From positions 1 to 41,019 of the forward strand of contig JAQTOP010000023.1 in assembly GCA_028713285.1 (NCBI GenBank): a stretch of DNA of 41,019 nucleotides, read 5' to 3'. Both the position numbers and the translations under genes were made by a program. The number at the start of each line of letters is the position of its first letter. The stretch's first letter is position 1. This document shows, one piece after another, positions 1 through 8,216 of this stretch. The DNA comes from Terrimicrobiaceae bacterium. Lineage in GTDB: Bacteria > Verrucomicrobiota > Verrucomicrobiia > Chthoniobacterales > JAATET01. The notes beneath the pieces were generated by a model. It made no database searches, was not told the DNA's origin, and saw only the letters and a list, made by a program, of their open reading frames with translations.

Positions 1-1232
1 CCGTAGGGCGTGTCGTTCGCCTTGCGGATCGCCTCCTCCTCGGTGTCGAACGTGTCAACCACGAGCACGGGACCGAAGATTTCCTCCCGCACGATTTTCG
101 CATCCGCCGGCGCGTTCACAAAAATCGTCGGCTGCACGAAATTGCCCGCCGCGCGCTGGTCCGCATACGTCCCGCCGCCCGTCAACAACTCCGCCCCGCA
201 TTCCCGCCCGCCCGCGATGGCGGCGAGCACTTTCTCCTGGTGGGCGCGGGTGATGAGCGGGCCCATTTCGGTGGCCTCGTCCAGGCCATCTCCCACGACG
301 ATTTTTTCAGACGCCGCGGCGAGGCGCGGAAGCAAATCCGCCGCCATGCTGCGCTCGATGAGGAGGCGCGAGCCGGCGTTGCACACCTCGCCCTGGCCCG
401 CAAAAATGCCGAACATCGCGTATTCGAGGGCCACGGCGGGATCGGTGTCGGCGAACATCACGATCGGCGACTTGCCGCCCAGTTCGAGCGTGACCTTTTT
501 GAAATTTCCCGCCGAGGCCTGCAGGATCTTGCGGCCCGTCACGCCGCCTCCCGTAAAGGCGATCTTGTCCACGCGGTCGCTCGCCGCGAGCGCGGCGCCG
601 ATGGGATCGCCCGCGCCATGGAGGAGCTGCGCCACGCCCGGCGGGAATCCGGCCGCGTCGATGAGCTCGAAGAGAAGCTGCGCGCTCCACGGGGTGAGTT
701 CGGACGGCTTCAGGATGCAGCAGTTGCCCGCCGCGAGGCCCGGCGCGAGCTTCCATGCGGCCATGAGCAGCGGGTAGTTCCATGGAATGATCTGCCCGCA
801 CACGCCGACCGGCTCGCGCACGGATTGCGAGACGATGTTCGGATCGCCGACCTCGTAGGTCTCGCCGTGCGGCTTCGTCGCGAAACCCGCGTAGTAGCGA
901 AAGCAGGCCGCGGCGTCGGCGGCGTCGGCGCGCGATTCCCGCAGGGGCTTGCCGTTGTTGAGCGTGTCGCGGCGGGCGAACTCGCCGGCATTTGCCTCGA
1001 TGAGATCGGCGAGCTTGAAGAGCCTCGCGGCGCGCTCGGGCGCTGGAGTCCAGGGCCACGGGCCATCGTCGAACGCGGTGCGCGCGGCGCGGATCGCCGC
1101 CTCCGCGTCGGCGGCGTCCGACTCCGCCGCGACGCCCAGAACGGAGTTGTCCACCGGATTGATGAACTCGCGCGTGCGGCCCTCGCGCGCCGGGACAAAC
1201 CTGCCGCCAAGGTAATTCAGGAGGGGTTTCAT
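1..1232 (-). CDS. Aldehyde dehydrogenase family protein (betaine-aldehyde dehydrogenase-like), 3' end beyond window
   Basis: Predicted NAD(P)-dependent oxidation of an aldehyde to its acid in the cytoplasm. The frame read down from the ATG at 1232 begins MKPLLNYLGGRFVPAREG and shows the ALDH hallmarks. These are IIPWNYPLLMAAWKLAPGLA (cofactor and oxyanion region), FTGGGVTGRKI, the general-base glutamate in VTLELGGKSP (about Glu250) and the catalytic thiol in FAGQGEVCNAGSR (about Cys284). It ends with FGPVLVVDTFDTEEEAI, so only about the last 80 residues of a roughly 490-aa protein are missing. AAGGTGA about 8 bases upstream supports the start. Betaine- or gamma-aminobutyraldehyde-type substrates are plausible from overall similarity, but the substrate cannot be read from this sequence. 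It stands 40 bases downstream of the flotillin stop on the same strand, so readthrough from the nfeD-flotillin pair is possible. Confidence 0.93.
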   Translation of the reverse strand, partial: MKPLLNYLGGRFVPAREGRTREFINPVDNSVLGVAAESDAADAEAAIRAARTAFDDGPWPWTPAPERAARLFKLADLIEANAGEFARRDTLNNGKPLRESRADAADAAACFRYYAGFATKPHGETYEVGDPNIVSQSVREPVGVCGQIIPWNYPLLMAAWKLAPGLAAGNCCILKPSELTPWSAQLLFELIDAAGFPPGVAQLLHGAGDPIGAALAASDRVDKIAFTGGGVTGRKILQASAGNFKKVTLELGGKSPIVMFADTDPAVALEYAMFGIFAGQGEVCNAGSRLLIERSMAADLLPRLAAASEKIVVGDGLDEATEMGPLITRAHQEKVLAAIAGGRECGAELLTGGGTYADQRAAGNFVQPTIFVNAPADAKIVREEIFGPVLVVDTFDTEEEAIRKANDTPY

Positions 1233-1272
1233 GGCAGATTCACCTTACCGCAATTCCAGCGCGCCGCCAGAT

Positions 1273-2700
1273 TCAACCGGCGTCCGGAGGCGCCTGCGGC
1301 GGCTTCGGTTTGGCCGCCTCCTTGGATTTGCCGAGGTAGTCGGGCAGCTCGATTCCGGCGCTGCGGGCGATCTCGTGCAAGGAGAGCACGTTGCCCAGCA
1401 GGCCGTTCACGAAGTTGCCGGGGCTGTTCTCGCCGAGCGCGACGATCTTCTCGAACGTGAGCCCGCGGATGGCTTCGCTCTGCACGCGGGCGAGTTCGAC
1501 GATGCGCTCGGTGAGCAGAAGTTGCACAGCGGAGCTGGCGCTGTCCCCCGCGACGCCGACGAGCTTTTCAAAGCCCTGTGCGCGGCCTTCGAGCGCGGCC
1601 CGGGCGCCGTCGGCCTCGGCGAGCAGCTTCGCGCGGATGCCCTGGGCCTCGCCTTCGAGCACGGATTTCATTCCCGCGCCTTCGGCTTCCTTCTGGATGC
1701 GCAGGGCGTCCGCCTGGCCCTTGAAAATGCGGCGGGTCTTCTCCGCCTCCGCCTCGGCGTTGATCTCGGCCTCCTCCTTCGCGATTTTTGCCGGAACGAT
1801 GCGCGTGGCTTCGAGGGTCGAGCGCTCGAGCGCGGCGCGGGCGGCCTGCGCGAGCTGCTGGGCCTTGAAGCCTTCCTCGAGCACTTTCGCCTCCTGAATC
1901 TTCACCGCGGTCTCGGAAATGCGGCTCGCCTCGGCGCGGGAAACAGCCAGCTGGGACTCGGAGTCCGCGATGCGCACGGCGGCGGCGTTCTCACCGGCCC
2001 TCGCGTCGGCCAGGGCGTTGGCCACGGCGATGGCCTGCTCGCGCTGGGCATTGGCCCGGCCGATCTCGCCCTTCTTGGTTTCGTCGGCGACCTTGATGTT
2101 CGCGTCGTTGATCGCCCGCGCCGCCGCCTCGCGGCCAAGCGCCTCGATGTAGCCGGAGTCGTCGGTGATGTCGGTAATGTTGCAGTTGATCATCCGCAGG
2201 CCGACCTTGTTCAACTCGACATCGACGCCCTCGGTGATGTGGCGGATGAGCTTTTCGCGATCCGCGTTGATTTCTTCGATGGTCATCGACGCAATGACGA
2301 CGCGCATCTGGCCGATGATGATCTCCTTCGCGAGCGATTCGATTTCGTCGCCCGGCAGGCCGAGCAGGCGTGTCGCGGCATTTTCCATCACGCCGTCCTG
2401 CGTGCTGATGCCGATGGTGAACGACGCGGGCGTGTTCACGCGGATGTTCTGGGCCGACAGCGCGCCCTTGAGCGGCACGTCGAGGTTCATCGGCCGCAGA
2501 TTGAGGTAGGAGCACGATTGGAAGATCGGCAGCACGAAGGTCGCGCCGCCGTTGTAGCACTTGCTGCTGCGGTCTCCGCCGATGTTTCCATAGACGACGA
2601 GCACCTTGTCGGGCGGGCACATCTTGTAACGGCTGAGGAAGCCGATGAGCAGGAAGGCGAATACGAGGACGCCGAGCGTCGCGAAGATGATGATGTCCAT
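1273..2700 (-). CDS. Flotillin-like SPFH/band 7 membrane scaffold protein
   Basis: The 475-aa product starts MDIIIFATLGVLVFAFLLIG, an N-terminal membrane hairpin or anchor. A cysteine- and glycine-containing SPFH segment follows (MCPPDKVLVVYG, FVLPIFQSCSYLNLRPMNLD). After that come the band 7 core with IGQMRVVIASMTIEEINADR and a long Ala/Glu-rich coiled coil (about residues 200-380) with the EAE-type repeats typical of flotillins. The tail is Pro/Lys-rich (KPKPPQAPPDAG). Bacterial flotillins are known to organise membrane microdomains and commonly sit next to an NfeD gene, as here. The upstream NfeD stop overlaps an in-frame GTG at 2733 (GTGA), which would add 11 residues. I prefer ATG 2700 because it begins directly at the hydrophobic anchor, although neither start has a clear Shine-Dalgarno. 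Confidence 0.92.
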   Translation of the reverse strand: MDIIIFATLGVLVFAFLLIGFLSRYKMCPPDKVLVVYGNIGGDRSSKCYNGGATFVLPIFQSCSYLNLRPMNLDVPLKGALSAQNIRVNTPASFTIGISTQDGVMENAATRLLGLPGDEIESLAKEIIIGQMRVVIASMTIEEINADREKLIRHITEGVDVELNKVGLRMINCNITDITDDSGYIEALGREAAARAINDANIKVADETKKGEIGRANAQREQAIAVANALADARAGENAAAVRIADSESQLAVSRAEASRISETAVKIQEAKVLEEGFKAQQLAQAARAALERSTLEATRIVPAKIAKEEAEINAEAEAEKTRRIFKGQADALRIQKEAEGAGMKSVLEGEAQGIRAKLLAEADGARAALEGRAQGFEKLVGVAGDSASSAVQLLLTERIVELARVQSEAIRGLTFEKIVALGENSPGNFVNGLLGNVLSLHEIARSAGIELPDYLGKSKEAAKPKPPQAPPDAG

Positions 2701-2729
2701 GGGCAGGGTGTTGAGTTCGGATAAAAGGT

Positions 2730-3308
2730 TCACAGCTTCTCGACGACGAGCGTTTCCGGCGGGATGACTTCGCGCACGATGACCGCCGAGCCTGTGGGAA
2801 TCGGCTCCGCGCCCCGGGTGAGGGCGGGCAGGGTCTGCATCTGACCCTGGAACGTGATCTGCACCTGGCCGCCGCTTGCCGCGACCGCAGGGATGCTCAA
2901 ATAGACACGGCCCGTGCAGCCCACCGCGTTTTCCATGCGGATGTTTCCGCTCGAGCGCGCCGTGTAAAGCAGGCGCACGAGCAGATAGATCGCGGTCATC
3001 AACACGAGCCCCGCGACGAAGGCCGCCGCGGTCGCGCCGCCGACGCCCCAGCCGGCCTTGAACGCGATCACGCCCGTCCAGCCGAAGCCGACAAAAAACG
3101 CCACGACGCTGCGCAGCGAGATGAACCCGATCGAGCCATCGGCGTGGGACGGATCGAAATCGTGATGCCCGTCCAGCCCCAGAAAAAACAGGCCGATTTG
3201 CGCGAACAGCAACAGCGCGGCGACGACGCCAATCGCGTAAAAGATCTGGAGCGCGAGCACCTGCCCGGCGAAGAAGCCCAGTGCCTGGTTGAGAATCGCG
3301 AGCGTCAT
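2730..3308 (-). CDS. NfeD-like membrane protein (flotillin partner)
   Basis: The 192-aa product has several membrane segments: LQIFYAIGVVAALLLFAQIG, the SLRSVVAFFVGFGWTGVIAF stretch and AAAFVAGLVLMTAIYLLVRL. A soluble C-terminal beta-rich domain follows from about residue 122 (NAVGCTGRVYLSIPAVAASG ... VVEKL), matching the OB-fold domain of NfeD/YuaF proteins. NfeD-type proteins are known partners of flotillins. The gene lies immediately upstream of the flotillin gene and its stop is at the beginning of that reading frame, consistent with a two-gene operon. Beyond a membrane-scaffold or membrane-stress role, its function is inferred. The ATG at 3308 is the first in frame that precedes the hydrophobic part. 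Confidence 0.85.
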   Translation of the reverse strand: MTLAILNQALGFFAGQVLALQIFYAIGVVAALLLFAQIGLFFLGLDGHHDFDPSHADGSIGFISLRSVVAFFVGFGWTGVIAFKAGWGVGGATAAAFVAGLVLMTAIYLLVRLLYTARSSGNIRMENAVGCTGRVYLSIPAVAASGGQVQITFQGQMQTLPALTRGAEPIPTGSAVIVREVIPPETLVVEKL

Positions 3309-3402
3309 TGCCGACCTTGGGCGCGAGGTTAGCCGCCATGCCGCCTGCCGCCAAGCGGGATCGCCGGCAACGGTTGAAAATCCGCCCGCGGCGCGACGGC
3401 GA

Positions 3403-4353
3403 TCAATACACCTCCGGCACGATCATGTCGGGCGGGACGGGATGGCGGTGGTAATCGGGATGATGCTCGCGCGGGGGCAGGATGATCGGCTCGTGCGGCA
3501 CCGGCTCGTAGGGCACCTGGCCGAGCAGGTGGTGGATGCAGTTCAGCCGGGCGCGCTTTTTATCCACGCCCTGCACGATCCACCACGGCGCCTCGGGGAT
3601 GTGCGTGCGCTGGAACATGATTTCCTTCATGACGGTGTATTCCTCCCAGCGGCGGCGCGACTCGAGGTCCATCGGGCTGAGTTTCCACTGCTTGAGCGGA
3701 TCGTGCACCCGCGCGCTGAAGCGGAATTCCTGCTCCTCGTCGGTGATGGAGAACCAATACTTGATGAGCTGGATGCCGGAGCGAATGAGCATTTTCTCGA
3801 ACTCCGGCACGGAGCGGAAGAACTCCTGGTATTCCTCCTCGGTGCAGAATCCCATCACCCGCTCGACGCCCGCGCGGTTATACCAACTCCGGTCGAAGAG
3901 CACCATCTCGCCGGCGGCGGGCAGGTGCGCGGCGTAACGCTGGAAATACCACTGCGTCTTCTCGCGGCTGTTCGGAGCGGGCAGGGCGGCGACTCGGCAG
4001 ACGCGGGGATTCAGCCGCTGGCTGATGCGCTTGATCGAGCCGCCCTTGCCGGCGGCGTCGCGCCCCTCGAAGAGAATGACAAGCTTATGGCCCGCATCGA
4101 CGACCCAGTCCTGCAGCTTCACCAGCTCGCCCTGGAGGCGGAAAAGCTCGCGGAAATAAAAGGCGCGAAAGGCCTTGTGCGCGGCCTCTTCGCCCGGGGT
4201 GTGCGGCTGCTGGCTCTCGGGCAGCGCGCCGTCTTCGAGCTCCATCTCGAGCTCCTCGTCGAAGCTGTCCACCATCTCGCGGTGGATGCGCTCGAACAGC
4301 GCTTTCTCGCGGTCGCTGGGAAAAGGTTCTGCGGGCTGTGCGGGGTCTGGCAT
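3403..4353 (-). CDS. ppk2: Polyphosphate kinase 2 (PPK2) family
   Basis: The 316-aa protein is predicted to transfer phosphate between inorganic polyphosphate and a nucleotide. The P-loop GRDAAGKGG is at about residues 97-105, preceded by KLVILFE. The lid-type region REKTQWYFQRYAAHLPAAGE follows, then the Walker B-like FDRSWYNRAGVERVMG (about 153-168). The sequence ends with the conserved KKRARLNCIHHLL and a His/Pro-rich tail. Length and motif order match the single-domain PPK2 class. The acidic N-terminal 60 residues resemble those that precede the core in PPK2 enzymes. Whether it prefers GDP, ADP or AMP cannot be told by eye. It is the second gene of a possible minus-strand pair with the small membrane protein upstream (gap 69 bases). 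Confidence 0.93.
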   Translation of the reverse strand: MPDPAQPAEPFPSDREKALFERIHREMVDSFDEELEMELEDGALPESQQPHTPGEEAAHKAFRAFYFRELFRLQGELVKLQDWVVDAGHKLVILFEGRDAAGKGGSIKRISQRLNPRVCRVAALPAPNSREKTQWYFQRYAAHLPAAGEMVLFDRSWYNRAGVERVMGFCTEEEYQEFFRSVPEFEKMLIRSGIQLIKYWFSITDEEQEFRFSARVHDPLKQWKLSPMDLESRRRWEEYTVMKEIMFQRTHIPEAPWWIVQGVDKKRARLNCIHHLLGQVPYEPVPHEPIILPPREHHPDYHRHPVPPDMIVPEVY

Positions 4354-4422
4354 GGCTCAAGCTGGCCTGTGAGATTCGCGCACTGCATGCAAGGGGATTC
4401 CCGCGACAAACCGGTTACGTTT

Positions 4423-4713
4423 TCAAGACGCCGGTTTCCAGATCGCGGCGTCGATGATCGCCCAGAGATGCACCAGTGCGGCGATGACCGCCGGGATGAA
4501 CAGCAAAAACCACAGCGCATAGCCGACGACCGGAATGCCAAAGAAAAGCAGCGCGGGCAGGATGCGGCCCTGGATCAACTGGCCCAGGCCGGGAATGAAG
4601 AAACTCGCCAGGGCGGCGATGACGTTGCCTGCGGAACCGCGACCTTCAGCCATGCCGAAAGCTTCGCGAAGTTTCGCCGCAGAGTCAACGGGCGGCCGCG
4701 ATGCCTTTGACAC
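4423..4713 (-). CDS. Small membrane protein with a TM2-like hairpin, function unknown
   Basis: The 96-aa product has two predicted membrane helices: VIAALASFFIPGLGQLIQGR (about 30-49) and the hydrophobic stretch from LPALLFFGIPVVGYALWFLL through IPAVIAALVHLWAIIDAAIW. The motif PGLGQLIQG resembles the PGxGQ-x-Y/I-x-G turn of TM2-type small membrane proteins. That is a family-level resemblance, not a functional assignment. The first ATG (4713) leaves only 33 bases to the divergent serA start. An internal ATG at 4653 (MAEGRG) would still keep both helices and leave room for promoters, so the start is uncertain. No catalytic residues are visible. Confidence 0.7.
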   Translation of the reverse strand: MSKASRPPVDSAAKLREAFGMAEGRGSAGNVIAALASFFIPGLGQLIQGRILPALLFFGIPVVGYALWFLLFIPAVIAALVHLWAIIDAAIWKPAS

Positions 4714-4746
4714 CGCCCGTCCCGCCGCCTAGCCTCTCACCTTCCT

Positions 4747-6345
4747 ATGCAAATCCCGAAGGTCCTGGTCGCCGACCCAGTCTCGCAAAGCGGCGTCGAT
4801 GAACTCGCCGCCGGCGGCGCCCTCGAAGTCGTCGTGCAAACCGGCCTGCCTGAAGACGAACTCATCCGGATCATTCCCGAATTCTCCGCCCTCGTCGTGC
4901 GCTCGCAGACGAAGGTCACCGCCGCCATCTTCGACGCGGCGAAGAAATTGAAGGTCGTGGGCCGTGCCGGCGTGGGCGTGGACAACGTCGATATCGAAGC
5001 CGCCACCCGCCACGGCGTCATCGTGATGAACACCCCGGGCGGCAACACGATCTCGACCGCCGAGCACGCGTTCTCCCTCCTCGTGAGCATCGCGCGCAGC
5101 ATCCCGCAGGCCGACGCCAGCGTGAAGGCCGGCCGCTGGGACCGCAAAAAATTCGAGGGCGTCGAACTCTACAACAAGACGCTCGGCGTGCTCGGCATGG
5201 GCCGCATCGGCACCGAGCTCGCGCGCCGCGCCATCGCCTTCGGCATGCGCGTCGTCGCCTACGATCCGTATCTCTCCGCGGCGAAGGCCCGCTCGCTCCA
5301 GGTCGAGGTCGTGGACCAGATCGACGACCTCCTTCCGCGCGTCGATTTCCTCACGATGCACATGCCGCTCACCGCGGAAACGAAGCACATGCTCGACGCG
5401 CGCAGGCTGGGCTTGATCAAGCGCGGCGTCCGCATCGTGAACTGCGCCCGCGGCGGCCTCATCGACGAAGCCGCGCTCAAGGAGGCGCTGGAATCCGGCC
5501 AGGTCGCCGCCGCCGCGCTCGACGTCTTCGAGGTCGAGCCGCCTCCCGCCGACTATGCGCTGAAGGAATTGAAGAACATCGTCTTCACCCCGCACCTCGG
5601 CGCATCGACGGCCGAGGCGCAGGAAAACGTCGGCATCGAAATCGCGCAGGCCATCCGCGCCGCGCTCCTCGAGGGCGAGATCCGCAATGCCGTGAACATG
5701 CCGAGCATCGACGCGAAGACCTTCGCCATCGTGAAGCCCTATCTCACGCTCGGCGACAAGCTCGGCCGCTTCGCCGCCCAGCTCGCGCAGAAGCGCAAGG
5801 ACCGCATCGTCATCACCTACGGCGGCAAGGCGGTGGAACTGCCGACCGACGCGGTCACCCGCGCCGTGCTCACCGGCTTCCTCCAGCACGCCGGCGGCGA
5901 CGAGGTGAACAGCGTGAACGTGCACACGATGGCCGCGACGCTCGGCCTGCAGGTCGAGGAGATCAAATCCAGCGAGCAGACCGACTTCAACGAATGGCTG
6001 CACGTCGCGGCGTGGAGCGGCGACGCGAAGGTCTCCATCGGCGGCACGTTCTTCGGCGCAAAAAACGAACCCCGCATCGTCCGGGTGAACGGCCAGCCCG
6101 TCGAGGTCACGCCGAGCGGCGTCGTCCTGCTCCTCGAGAACAGGGACCGCCCCGGCATCGTCGGCCACCTCGGCACGCTCCTCGGCGAGCAGAACGTGAA
6201 CATCGCGAGCATGTCGCTCAGCCGCGATGCCGTCGGTGGAAAGGCGCTCACGCTGCTCAACGTCGATTCCGCGCCCGACCAGACCACGCTCGACCGCCTG
6301 CTTGCCGAGCCCGATATCTTCTCGGCCCGCGTGATCAAGCTGTAG
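4747..6345 (+). CDS. serA: D-3-phosphoglycerate dehydrogenase
   Basis: The 532-aa enzyme catalyses the first step of serine synthesis, the NAD-linked oxidation of 3-phosphoglycerate in the cytoplasm. The substrate domain contains VVGRAGVGVDNVDIEAA. The Rossmann motif is LGVLGMGRIGTELA (about 147-160). The catalytic triad is visible as Arg235 (NCARGGLIDE), Glu264 (DVFEVEP) and His283 (TPHLGAST). An intervening domain follows, and then a C-terminal ACT domain from about 455 (LLLENRDRPGIVGHLGTLLG), the usual site of serine feedback control. The length equals the long, type I PGDH with both extra domains. It is divergent from the small membrane protein gene and convergent with the ABC exporter gene, so it is probably transcribed alone. 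Confidence 0.97.
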   Translation: MQIPKVLVADPVSQSGVDELAAGGALEVVVQTGLPEDELIRIIPEFSALVVRSQTKVTAAIFDAAKKLKVVGRAGVGVDNVDIEAATRHGVIVMNTPGGNTISTAEHAFSLLVSIARSIPQADASVKAGRWDRKKFEGVELYNKTLGVLGMGRIGTELARRAIAFGMRVVAYDPYLSAAKARSLQVEVVDQIDDLLPRVDFLTMHMPLTAETKHMLDARRLGLIKRGVRIVNCARGGLIDEAALKEALESGQVAAAALDVFEVEPPPADYALKELKNIVFTPHLGASTAEAQENVGIEIAQAIRAALLEGEIRNAVNMPSIDAKTFAIVKPYLTLGDKLGRFAAQLAQKRKDRIVITYGGKAVELPTDAVTRAVLTGFLQHAGGDEVNSVNVHTMAATLGLQVEEIKSSEQTDFNEWLHVAAWSGDAKVSIGGTFFGAKNEPRIVRVNGQPVEVTPSGVVLLLENRDRPGIVGHLGTLLGEQNVNIASMSLSRDAVGGKALTLLNVDSAPDQTTLDRLLAEPDIFSARVIKL

Positions 6346-6366
6346 ATTGCCGGGGAGCGCCGGGCC

Positions 6367-8160
6367 TCACGCGTTGTCGTATTGCCCGGCCTTGTAGAGC
6401 TCGGCATACACCCCGCCCCGGCGCAGCAGCTCGGGGCCCGGGCCGAACTCCACGATCATGCCATTTTTGAGCACGGCGATCCGGCCGATCTGATGCACCG
6501 TCGCGATGCGGTGCGTGACGATGAGCGTCGTGCGTCCCCGCATGAGCTCCTCGATCGTGCCCATGATCGCCGATTCCGTCGTGGGATCGAGCGCGGAGGT
6601 CGGTTCGTCGAGCAGGAGGATCGGCGCGTCCTTGAGGAACGCCCGGGCGATGCCGATGCGCTGCCGCTGGCCCACGCTCAGGTGCCCGCCGCGCTCGCCC
6701 ACGAGGGAGTCGAAGCCCTTCGGCAGGTCCATGATGAAGTCGTAGGCCTGCCCGCGTTTCGCCGCCTCGATGATTTCGGCATCGCTGGCGCCGGGCCGGC
6801 CATACGCGATGTTCTCGCGCACGGTCGTCGAGAAAAGCAGGGTGTCCTGGAGAACCATGCCGATCTGCGCGCGGAGGGATTTTTTGGTGACGTGCTTGAT
6901 GTCCTGCCCGTCCACGAGCACCTGCCCGGCGTTCGGCTCGTAGAACCGCAGCAGCAGGCTCAGCAGCGTGCTCTTGCCCGCGCCCGTTCCGCCGACGAAG
7001 GCGACCGTTTCGCCCGGCTCGATGCGCAGGTCGATGCCCCGCAGGATCGCGCGATCCGCCGAGTAGGAAAACGCGACGCCGCGATACGCGATGTCGCCCT
7101 TCACCTCGCCGAGATCCTTCGCGCCCGGTTCGTCGCGCGTCTCCGGCTCGCGATCCAGCACCTCGAAGCACCGCGTCATCCCCGCCGCCGCGCCCTCCAG
7201 CGCCCAGGCCGTGTAGCTGAGCTGCTCGAGCGGCTGGTAGAGCATCACGAGATACCCGGAAAAAAGCACGAGGTCGTCGAGCCGCAGCTGCCCGGCGAGC
7301 ACCTGCCGCGCACCGACATAATACATGAGCGCCGTGCCCGCGGCCATGAGCGTCCCGATGACCAGCGCGCTCGTCACCGACGTGATGTTGAACTTCAAGT
7401 TCGCCTCCAGGCTCCGGCTCGCCCGGCTGAAAAACTGTCTCACCTCGAAGTTCTCGCGGCCAAAGGCATGCACGAGGCGGATCGAACTCAATCCCTCCTG
7501 CGCCACCGCCAGCACGTCGCTCTCGCGCTCCTGGATCTGCGTGGATTCGCGCCGGATGCGCTCCGCGAAATACCGCAGCGCGAGATACACCGCCGGCAGC
7601 ACGGCGAACGACGCCAGCGTGAGCTTCCAGTTGATGGCGAGCATGAATCCCATCGCCCCGACCAGCGTGAGGATCGAGCTCAGGATCGTCGCGAAGCCCT
7701 TGTTGTAGATCGTCTGGATCGACTGCGAATCGTAGGCCACGCGGAACGACGAATCGGCGCTCCGGCGCGAGTCGTGGAAATAGAGCGGCAGCGTCTGGAG
7801 GCACGAGTAGATGTCGGTGCGCAGCTTCAGCAGCGCTTTCAGGCCCGTTTTGATGAAGAGGTAATTCGAGATCAGATTCACCACGCCCCATGCCAGGCTG
7901 ATGAACACGAGCCCGAGGCAAATCCAGAGCACCATGAGCGGGGGCGGCAGGCTGGCGAACCAATCGCCAAGCGCCGAGGCGGCCGGCGGCTCCGCATGCT
8001 GCGCGTGGAGGATGCCGCCGATCAGGAATTTGAACGGCCAGGGTTTCAGCAAATTCAGGCCCACCGCCGCGAGCATCGCGAGCAGGCCGAAAATCGTCGG
8101 CCACACGAAGGGCCGGAAATAGCGCAGCGTGCGCGAGTAAACGGACATGGCCCGACTCAC
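6367..8160 (-). CDS. MsbA-type ABC exporter, fused membrane and ATPase domains
   Basis: A half-transporter of about 597 aa. The N-terminal membrane domain has about six helices (for example PTIFGLLAMLAAVGLNLL, MVLWICLGLVFISLAWGVVN, SSILTLVGAMGFMLAI). The ATPase domain has Walker A GGTGAGKS (about 390-397), signature LSVGQRQR (from about 494), Walker B LLLDEP (about 515-520), D-loop SALD and the switch His in VTHRIAT. It would homodimerise to export lipid or another hydrophobic substrate; lipid A core or drugs are family possibilities and the substrate is not visible. I chose GTG 8160 because GGAGGG lies 10 bases upstream. ATG 8148 (MSVYSRTLRY), four codons later, is the alternative. It is convergent with serA and lies 56 bases downstream of the defence operon. 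Confidence 0.93.
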   Translation of the reverse strand: MSRAMSVYSRTLRYFRPFVWPTIFGLLAMLAAVGLNLLKPWPFKFLIGGILHAQHAEPPAASALGDWFASLPPPLMVLWICLGLVFISLAWGVVNLISNYLFIKTGLKALLKLRTDIYSCLQTLPLYFHDSRRSADSSFRVAYDSQSIQTIYNKGFATILSSILTLVGAMGFMLAINWKLTLASFAVLPAVYLALRYFAERIRRESTQIQERESDVLAVAQEGLSSIRLVHAFGRENFEVRQFFSRASRSLEANLKFNITSVTSALVIGTLMAAGTALMYYVGARQVLAGQLRLDDLVLFSGYLVMLYQPLEQLSYTAWALEGAAAGMTRCFEVLDREPETRDEPGAKDLGEVKGDIAYRGVAFSYSADRAILRGIDLRIEPGETVAFVGGTGAGKSTLLSLLLRFYEPNAGQVLVDGQDIKHVTKKSLRAQIGMVLQDTLLFSTTVRENIAYGRPGASDAEIIEAAKRGQAYDFIMDLPKGFDSLVGERGGHLSVGQRQRIGIARAFLKDAPILLLDEPTSALDPTTESAIMGTIEELMRGRTTLIVTHRIATVHQIGRIAVLKNGMIVEFGPGPELLRRGGVYAELYKAGQYDNA

Positions 8161-8216
8161 TATTGGATTACCCTCCAAAAACCAAGCGCGCCGAAAGATG
8201 CTGCCGCTCTCCCCGC